Below, in pieces: positions 1 through 6,399 of a DNA stretch of 64,000 nucleotides. The notes beneath the pieces are model-generated. The model did not search any database and was not told where the DNA came from. It saw nothing but the letters and a program-made list of their open reading frames with translations. Position 1 is the stretch's first letter, and each line of letters opens with the position of its first letter. The stretch is from assembly GCA_046348225.1 (NCBI GenBank), contig JAXMEQ010000003.1, positions 62,001 to 126,000 of the forward strand, read 5' to 3'. Origin of the DNA: JAXMEQ01 sp046348225. Lineage in GTDB: Bacteria; Pseudomonadota; Gammaproteobacteria; Burkholderiales; Burkholderiaceae_C. The position numbers and the translations under genes are program-made.

Positions 1-265
1 AATGTTCTTCCCCCACGAGCCCGGGCCCTTCCTCGTGCCCATGGCCCTGCCCGGCGACGACGTGCGGCCGCAAGACTTCAAATGCTTCTGGTTCAAGGGC
101 GGCCAGGGCCTGCTGATGCACCCCAACGTGTGGCACGAAGGCGTGTTTGCCACCCAGGGCCGCCGCAGCTTTTACGACGAACAGGGCGCCGTGCATGCAA
201 GCGTGTCCGTCAACTTTGCGACGGAGTTTGGGTGTTTGCTGCAGATGGGATTGGGGCCAGAGTGA
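1..265 (+). CDS. Ureidoglycolate lyase-like protein, C-terminal part (gene cut by window start)
   Basis: The frame is open from the first base, so the gene starts upstream of the window and only its last ~87 residues are visible. The segment has a cupin-like metal/substrate motif, GLLMHPNVWHEGVF, followed by beta-strand-rich sequence, as in AllA-family ureidoglycolate lyases. In that family the enzyme releases urea from ureidoglycolate during purine and allantoin breakdown. The first visible ATG at base 2 is probably internal. A zinc deaminase remnant lies downstream, which would fit a former purine-catabolism neighbourhood. The family call rests on a short fragment; another cupin-type hydrolase is possible. 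Confidence 0.5.
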   Translation, partial: MFFPHEPGPFLVPMALPGDDVRPQDFKCFWFKGGQGLLMHPNVWHEGVFATQGRRSFYDEQGAVHASVSVNFATEFGCLLQMGLGPE

Positions 266-509
266 GGCTGAATGGCGGGAACCCATTTTGTAGATCACTG
301 GCCATCGTTTTCATCAGCAGAATTGCAGGATTTGAGGCAGCTCTCGTGGAGCGGCGATTGGCGGGGGAAATTGGACATGCTGATATAAGTTATGCAGTTA
401 TTTGATTTGAGCGGAGACGAAAATGACGCGTGATGACGTTGTTCATTGGACATGTTTCACTTCCATGTCACGTTAGGCGAACTACACACGCACTGGTGCC
501 ACCCTCCCC
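266..509. other. Lower-GC intergenic stretch with no gene
   Basis: No credible coding frame on either strand. Base composition becomes visibly more AT-rich than the flanking genes, which suggests imported DNA leading into the orphan ORF at 510. It contains the GTTAGGC heptamer at 472-478 and nothing else I can name. Confidence 0.5.
472..478 (+). other. Integron-core-like heptamer GTTAGGC (left edge of possible gene cassette)
   Basis: GTTAGGC fits the GTTRRRY core at which integron integrases cut. It lies 31 bases upstream of the ATG at 510 and is the exact inverse of GCCTAAC at 1056-1062. I find no full attI or attC partner sequence upstream, so this is only a candidate edge. Confidence 0.35.
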
Positions 510-1061
510 ATGGGCAAAACACAGACATCTTTTCTCGCTGAATTTCAGAGCGCCTTCCACGCCCGTGCTGGCGTCGAGTTGGAGTGGTCAGGTGGTCAAG
601 TCGTTTCAAACACCGCCGCGTTACCAATCAACGATGCGCTGCGCCGCCCTGGACCGGCGAAAAGGGCCGAGCGCTTTGAACTGGGTGACATAGCCGCAGA
701 ATTCGGTCGCTGGCGCGTCGTTATCGAGTTCGAGTCAGGCGAAGTCCCGTTATCCAACCTTCTGAAGTACTGGCCCTACGTCCGCGGCGAACTCGGTACA
801 CGACCGTCTCGCCCTCTACTGATCTGTCACTTTTCGGACTGGTGGAGCTACGCAACCCGCCGAGACCTTTGGGAATGGACGCTTTCGCGCATGAAGGAAG
901 ACCCGTGGAAGATTGTTGAGGTTCAAGGAAGACAGTTTGACCATTGGGGCGAGGACAAGCAACGTCGATCAGAGAGCGTGAACTCCGCAATCGACTGGAT
1001 TCTGACGTCGTCAGCAGGACCATTGCCGCCAGGAACGTCGAGCACTGGCAGTTCGGCCTAA
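510..1061 (+). CDS. Orphan hypothetical protein, possible integron-cassette product with PD-(D/E)XK-like pattern
   Basis: This 183-residue soluble protein has no signal peptide or membrane segment, and I do not recognise the family. Residues ~68-90 show a hydrophobic strand followed by acidic residues and a lysine (VVIEFESGEVPLSNLLKYW), which recalls, but does not prove, a PD-(D/E)XK nuclease core. A second strand, PLLICHFSDWW, follows, with Trp-rich amphipathic segments. The DNA is less GC-rich than its neighbours. The TAA stop lies within the heptamer GCCTAAC, a common arrangement in integron cassettes where the reading frame ends in the attC core. Downstream, the same frame continues into a truncated deaminase, so the ORF appears to have landed in an older gene. 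The C-terminal ~15 residues are Ser/Gly/Pro-rich and may be junction sequence. Confidence 0.55.
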   Translation: MGKTQTSFLAEFQSAFHARAGVELEWSGGQVVSNTAALPINDALRRPGPAKRAERFELGDIAAEFGRWRVVIEFESGEVPLSNLLKYWPYVRGELGTRPSRPLLICHFSDWWSYATRRDLWEWTLSRMKEDPWKIVEVQGRQFDHWGEDKQRRSESVNSAIDWILTSSAGPLPPGTSSTGSSA

Positions 1062-1080
1062 CCCCCCGCTCAGCCAGACC
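1056..1080 (+). other. Half attC-like sequence beginning GCCTAAC
   Basis: GCCTAAC matches the RYYYAAC core, and the following bases (CGCTCAGCCAGACC) resemble the left arm of many attC sites. No closing GTTRRRY occurs in the next ~150 bases, so at best this is a truncated attC. The same bases also read in frame as part of the deaminase remnant, which may explain the resemblance. Confidence 0.3.
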
Positions 1081-1223
1081 TGCTATGGAAACGCCTGGCG
1101 GGCGCGGTGCTGTACTCCACCAGCCGGCCCTGCGCGCTGTGCGAGGCGGCGGCCCTGCGCGCCGGGGTGTGGCGCATGTACTTTGGCCCGCAGCTTGAAA
1201 GCGCGGGCCCCGCCGGGCCCTAA
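1062..1223 (+). pseudogene. 3' remnant of a cytidine/deoxycytidylate-deaminase-fold gene
   Basis: Immediately after the preceding stop, the frame stays open to TAA at 1221 and reads LLWKRLAGAVLYSTSRPCALC then EAAALRAGVWRMYFGPQ. The PCxxC half of the zinc-binding site, the preceding strand and the following helix are typical of the CDA/tRNA-adenosine/guanine deaminase superfamily. The N-terminal half with the HAE motif is absent, and there is no start codon or ribosome site. This is therefore a decayed gene end, apparently truncated when the ORF at 510-1061 arrived. Confidence 0.6.
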
Positions 1224-1450
1224 CCTGCTGCGCAGCCGCCCGGGTGCGGTGCACGTGCTGCCTTCAAGGCAAATCGACCAACAGCCCGCCCCACGCTTGC
1301 GTAAGCCGCTATCAAATCAATAGCAGCTCCCGATACCCCAAATGCCGGCACTGGCAGACTTTGACCGTCCCGCAGGGTCATTGCCTGCCAACCGTTGGCA
1401 CCTGCGGCGGGCTCCCGCAGAATGCAAGGCAACCGCCACCGCACCCGGCC
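1224..1450. other. Intergenic region upstream of the S41 protease
   Basis: No gene seen. It holds a short palindrome-headed repeat at 1308-1327 and the presumed promoter region of the downstream protease; no convincing -35/-10 pair could be picked out. Confidence 0.4.
1308..1352 (+). repeat. Dispersed hairpin repeat, copy A (diverged)
   Basis: Stem GCTAT (1308-1312) pairs with ATAGC (1320-1324) around an AT-rich loop, followed by AGC. The tail is diverged but keeps CCGGCACTGGCAGACTTTG, comparable to GCGGGCTGCAGG-ACTTTTT in the better copies at 26430, 28262, 35631, 43742, 50143 and 61476. Confidence 0.5.
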
Positions 1451-2839
1451 ATGTCCCACCTGCGCCAGCCCTTTCGTGCCACTGCCGCCGCCCTGCTGCT
1501 GGCGGCGGCCAGCGTCGGCTGGGCCAGCACCGCGCAGCCATTGGACGACGCGCTGCTGGCCACGCTGCAAACTGCCTACACCCGCGCCGTGGTGCCCGGC
1601 CCGCTGGCCGACCAGCACCGCGAGCTGTTTGGCAGCCTGCTGCGCCGCGTGCAAACCAGCCACGCCACAGAGGCGGACTTTGCCGCGCTGACGGCCGCCG
1701 CCACCAAGGTGCTGGACGCCCTGCCCCCCGCCAGCGGCGAGCCGGTGGAAACCTTTCGCACCGCCATGAATGCGGCGCTGCGCAGCTTTGACAACTACGC
1801 CCGCTACCTGGACGCGCGGGCCTACCGCAATGAGCAAACGGCCGCGGGCGGCAACTTTGTGGGCCTGGGCATTGAGCTGGAGCCGACGGACGCGGGCGTG
1901 CGCATCGTGGCGCCCATGCCCGGCGGCCCGGCCGCGCGCGCCGGCCTGCGCGCGGGCGACTTGATCGTGCAGGTGGACGACAAGCCTTTGCAGGGCGTGG
2001 CGCTGGCCGACGCCATTGCCCGCATGCGCGGCGACGTGGGCACCCAGGTGTCGCTGGTGGTGCGGCGCGCGGGGGCAGACGACTTCACGCTCGCGCTCAC
2101 GCGCGACACCATTCGCCGCCAGCTGCTGCGCTGGCGCATGGAGGGCGGCACGCTGGTGCTGCGCCTGTCGTCGTTTACCGGCCCGGTGTCCACCGCGCTG
2201 GCCGACGCCGTGGCCGAGGCCAGCGCCACCACCCCGCCGCAGGCCGTGGTGCTGGATTTGCGCGGCAACCCCGGCGGCCTGATACGCGAGGCCGTGCGCG
2301 TGGCCGATGCGTTCCTGGCCGGGGGCGAAATTGCCTCCATGCGCGGGCGCACGCCGGGCAACATGCGCAGCTGGCAGGCCGACGCCGCCGAGCTGCTGGC
2401 CGGCCTGCCCATGGTGGTGCTGATGGACAAGAATTCGGCATCCGCCTCCGAGCTGGTGGCCGCCGCCCTGCAGGAAAACGGCCGCGCCACGGTGATGGGC
2501 CAGCGCAGCTTTGGCAAGGGCAGCGTGCAGACCACCTACGCGCTGGGCGACGGCATGGGCGCCGTCAAGCTGACCAGCGCGCTGTATTACGGGCCGCGGG
2601 GCAACACCGTCAACCAGGCCGGTGTGGTGCCCGATGTGGAGCTGCTGGCCACCGCGCCCGACGCCAGCCGGGCCGAGCCAGTGCCCTCTGCAGCGCCGGT
2701 GCGGGTGGCGCAAACCCACTGCGCCAGCGGTACCGCCAGCACGGCCGAGGCCGACGCGCCACTGGCCTGCGCGCTCACGCTGCTGCGCGCAGGCAGTGTG
2801 GGCGCGTTTGCGGCAGCGTTTGCCGGCGCCGCGCCCTGA
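1451..2839 (+). CDS. Secreted C-terminal-processing-type S41 peptidase with PDZ domain
   Basis: The product is 462 residues. The start at 1451 gives a clean Sec signal peptide (MSHLRQPFRATAAALLLAAA, cleavage near WAS-TAQ); the frame is open further upstream but without signal features. A PDZ domain (about residues 130-210, with GLRAGDLIVQVDDKPL) is followed by the S41 catalytic core. DKNSASASELVAAAL contains the nucleophilic Ser, and GQRSFGKGSVQTT carries the general-base Lys. The C-terminal ~60 residues are Ala/Pro-rich and lie beyond the usual core. It probably cleaves periplasmic proteins near their C-termini, like CtpA/Prc; the substrate is unknown. It is monocistronic and convergent with the acyl-CoA dehydrogenase gene. 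Confidence 0.88.
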   Translation: MSHLRQPFRATAAALLLAAASVGWASTAQPLDDALLATLQTAYTRAVVPGPLADQHRELFGSLLRRVQTSHATEADFAALTAAATKVLDALPPASGEPVETFRTAMNAALRSFDNYARYLDARAYRNEQTAAGGNFVGLGIELEPTDAGVRIVAPMPGGPAARAGLRAGDLIVQVDDKPLQGVALADAIARMRGDVGTQVSLVVRRAGADDFTLALTRDTIRRQLLRWRMEGGTLVLRLSSFTGPVSTALADAVAEASATTPPQAVVLDLRGNPGGLIREAVRVADAFLAGGEIASMRGRTPGNMRSWQADAAELLAGLPMVVLMDKNSASASELVAAALQENGRATVMGQRSFGKGSVQTTYALGDGMGAVKLTSALYYGPRGNTVNQAGVVPDVELLATAPDASRAEPVPSAAPVRVAQTHCASGTASTAEADAPLACALTLLRAGSVGAFAAAFAGAAP

Positions 2840-2859
2840 GCAGCCCGGGCTGAACGCCC

Positions 2860-4020
2860 CTACTTGCCCAGGCCCATGGCCCGGGTGATCACTTCTTTCA
2901 TGATCTCGTTGGTGCCGCCGTAGATGCGCTGCACGCGCGCGTCGGCATAGGCGCGGGTGATGGGGTATTCCCACATGTAGCCGTAGCCGCCGTGCAGCTG
3001 CACGCATTCGTCCATCACCTTGCATTGCAAGTCACTGCACCAGTACTTGGCCATGCTGGCGGTGGCGGTGTCCAGCTTGTCCTGGCACACCAGCTCGGTG
3101 CACTTGTCCACAAACACCTGCGCCACCTGCACCTCGGTCTGCAGCTCGGCCAGGGTGTAGCGCGTGTTCTGGAAGCTGGCCACCGGCTGGCCAAACACCT
3201 TGCGGTCTTTCACATAAGCCACAGTCTGGTCGATGGCGGCCTGCGCGGCGGCCACGGCGCCGATGGCAATTTGCAGCCGCTCCCAGGGCAGTTGCTCCAT
3301 CAGGCAGATGAAGCCCTTGTTTTCACAGGCCGGGCCGCCCAGCAGGTTCTCAGCCGGCACGCGCACGTTGTTGAAGAACAGCTCGCTCGTATCCTGCGCC
3401 TTCAGGCCCAGCTTTTTCAGGCGCTTGCCTTTGTCAAAGCCGGCCATGCCGCGCTCCACCAGCAGCAGGCTGGTGCCCTTGCCACCGGCTTCGGGGTTGG
3501 TCTTGGCCACCACGATCACCAGGTCGGCATGCCAGCCGTTGGTGATGAAGGTTTTGCTGCCGTTCAGCAAATAGCTGCCGTCGGCTTGCTTGATGGCGGT
3601 GCTCTTGATGCCCTGCAAATCGCTGCCGGCGGCGGGCTCGCTCATGGCGATGGCGCCAATCATTTCGCCCCTGGCCAGCTTGGGCAGGTACTTCGCTTTC
3701 TGCTCGGGCGTGCCGTAGTGCAGCAGGTACGGTGCCACGATCTCGCTGTGCAGGCTGTAGCCAATGCCGGTCAGGCCGCGCGCGTTCAGCTCCTCGAACT
3801 GGATCACGCTGTACAGCTTGTCGGCGCCCGAGCCGCCGTATTCCTCGGGCATGGTCATGCACAGAAAGCCGTTCTCGCCAGCTTTGTTCCATACGGCGCG
3901 GTCCACATAGCCCTGCTCTTCCCAGGCGTCGTGGTGGGGGGCAATCTCCTTCTCGCAAAAGCGCCGGAAGCTGTCGCGAAAGGCTTCATGGTCGGGGGTG
4001 AACAGGGTGCGGGGGATCAT
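2860..4020 (-). CDS. Acyl-CoA dehydrogenase
   Basis: This 386-residue flavoenzyme has the standard length and three-domain layout: N-terminal helices, a mid beta-domain with AIAMSEPAAGSDLQG and FITNGWHADLVIV (FAD/substrate segments), and a C-terminal helical domain. The C-terminal segment QLHGGYGYMWEYPI and the end motif IYGGTNEIMKEVI are diagnostic. It catalyses the FAD-dependent alpha,beta-desaturation of acyl-CoA thioesters, the first step of beta-oxidation, passing electrons to ETF. The sequence resembles long-chain and isovaleryl-type members; chain length cannot be assigned by eye. Its ATG overlaps the stop of the upstream dipeptidase gene (ATGA), so the two are translationally coupled. 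Confidence 0.92.
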   Translation of the reverse strand: MIPRTLFTPDHEAFRDSFRRFCEKEIAPHHDAWEEQGYVDRAVWNKAGENGFLCMTMPEEYGGSGADKLYSVIQFEELNARGLTGIGYSLHSEIVAPYLLHYGTPEQKAKYLPKLARGEMIGAIAMSEPAAGSDLQGIKSTAIKQADGSYLLNGSKTFITNGWHADLVIVVAKTNPEAGGKGTSLLLVERGMAGFDKGKRLKKLGLKAQDTSELFFNNVRVPAENLLGGPACENKGFICLMEQLPWERLQIAIGAVAAAQAAIDQTVAYVKDRKVFGQPVASFQNTRYTLAELQTEVQVAQVFVDKCTELVCQDKLDTATASMAKYWCSDLQCKVMDECVQLHGGYGYMWEYPITRAYADARVQRIYGGTNEIMKEVITRAMGLGK

Positions 4021-5108
4021 GCTTTGGCTCCATTCATGGCTAGTTTGACGATGCGGGCGTAGTTGCCGATGAACACATCGTTGAGCTGGGTGTCGCTCAG
4101 GCCGCGCCTGAGCAGGTGGTCGGCCACCTCGCGCAGGTCCACATAGTCGGCCAGGATGGGGCCGGGGCCGGCGCCTTCCATGTCAGTGCCAAAGGCCACA
4201 TGGGCGGGGCCGATCAGCTCGCACATGCGCACAATTTCATCGGCATAGGTCTTGACGCTGTGCACCGGGTAGGCCGGGTCGCGGTTCACGCGCACGCTCC
4301 ACAGGCCCACGGCGCCGCCGCGCGCGGCGATCTTGCGCGCAGTGGCCGGCGCCAGCGAGCGGGCGATGTAGCCGGGCTCCTGCCAGTCACCGCCCTGCAG
4401 GCTGATCCACGAATGCGACCACACGGGCACGGCATCGGCCGCGTCCAGCACGCCGTCCACCAGCGCCGCGGTGCCGTGGGCCATGTCCACCACCATGCCC
4501 AGGCGTTTGCATTCGGCCACCACCTGGGCGCCCAGCGGCGTCAGGCCGCCATGCGCCGGGTTGGCCGTTTGGTGGTCGCCCAGCGGGCTCTGGATGAAGT
4601 GCACCAGCTGCACATGGCGCACGCCCCAGCGGTGGGCTTCCTGCAGCCGCTCGGGCTGGCCTTCCAGAAAGTTGGCACCCTCGGTGGCCAGCAGCACGCG
4701 CGGCTCGCCGGCCAGGGCGGCGTCCACGTCGGCCGCGCCCAGCGCCTTGCGCACGCCCCATTCGGCCAGCCGGGCCTCGTAGCCGGCCACGCGCTGCTGG
4801 AACGACGCCCACAGCTCCCCGGGCGCGGGCTGGCGCGCCTGCTTCCAGCCCATGGCGGTGGCGGTGATCCAGCGGTGGTCGTCCGTGGCGGCCCAGGCCA
4901 GCAAGGTGGTGCCAGTGCTGTGCATGTGCTTGCCCAGGTCGCGCCCGTACAGCCGCGGCAAGAACATGCCGTAGTGCGAATGCATGTCAGCCAGATAGGG
5001 CTTGCGGCTGGCCTGGGCACGGGCCAGCGGCGCCTGCAGTGCGGCTGCGGCCAGGCCCCACTGGGTGAAGCGGCGGCGGCTGAGTGGGGGGAATGAATTC
5101 AAGGGCAT
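4017..5108 (-). CDS. Tat-exported membrane-dipeptidase (M19) family metallohydrolase
   Basis: The chosen ATG at 5108 yields 363 residues beginning with a twin-arginine signal (SRRRFTQWGLAAAALQAPLARA). Sequence upstream in frame overlaps the divergent promoter region and is not protein-like. The mature part matches the renal-dipeptidase/M19 TIM-barrel family: a first metal motif DMHSHYG, a glutamate in LLATEGANFLEG, then GMVVDMAHG and WSHSWI histidines and a C-terminal FGTDMEG. Family members hydrolyse dipeptides or related amide bonds at a binuclear zinc site. The first motif is HxH rather than the common HxD. The gene is divergent from the thiolase gene and coupled to the acyl-CoA dehydrogenase gene. 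Confidence 0.82.
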   Translation of the reverse strand: MPLNSFPPLSRRRFTQWGLAAAALQAPLARAQASRKPYLADMHSHYGMFLPRLYGRDLGKHMHSTGTTLLAWAATDDHRWITATAMGWKQARQPAPGELWASFQQRVAGYEARLAEWGVRKALGAADVDAALAGEPRVLLATEGANFLEGQPERLQEAHRWGVRHVQLVHFIQSPLGDHQTANPAHGGLTPLGAQVVAECKRLGMVVDMAHGTAALVDGVLDAADAVPVWSHSWISLQGGDWQEPGYIARSLAPATARKIAARGGAVGLWSVRVNRDPAYPVHSVKTYADEIVRMCELIGPAHVAFGTDMEGAGPGPILADYVDLREVADHLLRRGLSDTQLNDVFIGNYARIVKLAMNGAKA

Positions 5109-5193
5109 GGTCTCCGGGCTGTCGCCATTTTTACAGAGCGTTTGCTTGGTGAAATGAATATACTGCCTTCTTGCCCCTACAGGAGCCCCCATC

Positions 5194-6399
5194 ATGACCG
5201 AAGCATTTGTGTACGACGCCATCCGCACCCCGCGCGGCAAAGGCAAGAAAGACGGCAGCCTGCACGAAGTGAAGCCCGTCAACCTGCTGGCCGGTGTGCT
5301 GACCGAGCTGCAGCGCCGCAACGACTTTGACACCGCCCAGGTGGACGACGTGGTCATGGGGGTGGTGTCACCCATCGGCGAACAGGGCTCGGTGATTGCC
5401 AAGGTCGCAGCCCTCAAGGCCGGATGGGACTTCCGCTGCTCGGGCGTGCAGCTCAACCGGTTTTGCGCGTCGGGCCTGGAGGCGGTGAACATGGCCGCGC
5501 AAAAGGTGCGCAGCGGCTGGGAAGACCTGGTCGTGGCTGGCGGGGTAGAGAGCATGAGCCGCGTGCCCATTGGCAGCGACGGCGGCGCCTGGGCGCAAGA
5601 CCCCGAGACCAACAGCGCCACCGCCTTTGTGCCGCAGGGCATTGGCGCCGACCTGATAGCCACGCTGGACGGCTTCACCCGCGACGACGTGGACGCGTTC
5701 GCGCTGGAGTCGCAAAAGCGCGCGGCCAAGGCGCGTGAGGGCGGCTACTTTGCCGGCTCGGTGGTGCCCGTGAAGGACTTTCTGGACCAGACGATTCTGG
5801 ACTTTGACGAATTCATCAAGCCCCACACGACGCTCGAAGGCCTGGCCGCGCTGAAGCCTGCGTTCGAGCAGCTCGGCGCCATGGGCTTTGACCAGGTGGC
5901 GCTGACGCGCTACCCCCAGGTGGAGCGCATCCACCATGTGCACCATGCGGGCAACTCGTCGGGCATTGTGGATGGGGCTGCGGCCATCCTGATTGGCAGC
6001 GAGGCGGCTGGCAAGACGCATGGCTTCACGCCGCGCGCGCGCATCGTGGCGGCCGCGCTCAGTGGTGCCGACCCGACCATCATGCTGACCGGCCCGATGC
6101 CCGCCGCGCGCAAGGCCCTCGCCAAGGCGGGCATGACGGTGGACCAGATTGACCTGTTTGAGGTGAACGAGGCCTTCGCCGCCGTGCCCATGCGCTTCAT
6201 GAAGGAGATGGGCGTGCCGCACGAGAAGGTGAACGTGAACGGCGGCGCCATTGCCATGGGCCACCCGCTGGGCGCCACCGGCGCCATGATCCTGAACACC
6301 CTGATCGACGAGCTGCACCGGCGCAAGCTGCGCTACGGCCTGGCCACGCTGTGCGTGGGCGGCGGCATGGGCATTGCCACGATTGTTGAGGCCCTGTGA
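5194..6399 (+). CDS. fadA: Acetyl-CoA acyltransferase (thiolase II family)
   Basis: The 401-residue protein is typical of thiolases. The nucleophilic cysteine sits in NRFCASGLEAVN, the catalytic histidine in GGAIAMGHPLGATGA, and the second cysteine in LATLCVGGGMGIA. It performs thiolytic cleavage of 3-ketoacyl-CoA (or the reverse condensation). AGGAG lies 9-13 bases before the ATG, and a TATACT element at 5159-5164 may be the -10 box. The stop overlaps the ATG of the following FadB-type gene (TGATG), so both beta-oxidation steps are made together. The symbol is assigned from the FadAB-like pairing; the gene order is fadA-fadB. Confidence 0.9.
   Translation: MTEAFVYDAIRTPRGKGKKDGSLHEVKPVNLLAGVLTELQRRNDFDTAQVDDVVMGVVSPIGEQGSVIAKVAALKAGWDFRCSGVQLNRFCASGLEAVNMAAQKVRSGWEDLVVAGGVESMSRVPIGSDGGAWAQDPETNSATAFVPQGIGADLIATLDGFTRDDVDAFALESQKRAAKAREGGYFAGSVVPVKDFLDQTILDFDEFIKPHTTLEGLAALKPAFEQLGAMGFDQVALTRYPQVERIHHVHHAGNSSGIVDGAAAILIGSEAAGKTHGFTPRARIVAAALSGADPTIMLTGPMPAARKALAKAGMTVDQIDLFEVNEAFAAVPMRFMKEMGVPHEKVNVNGGAIAMGHPLGATGAMILNTLIDELHRRKLRYGLATLCVGGGMGIATIVEAL

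Noticed and set aside
2841..2852. Palindrome CAGCCCGGGCTG between convergent genes
   Set aside because: Too short and without T tract; may be chance in GC-rich DNA.
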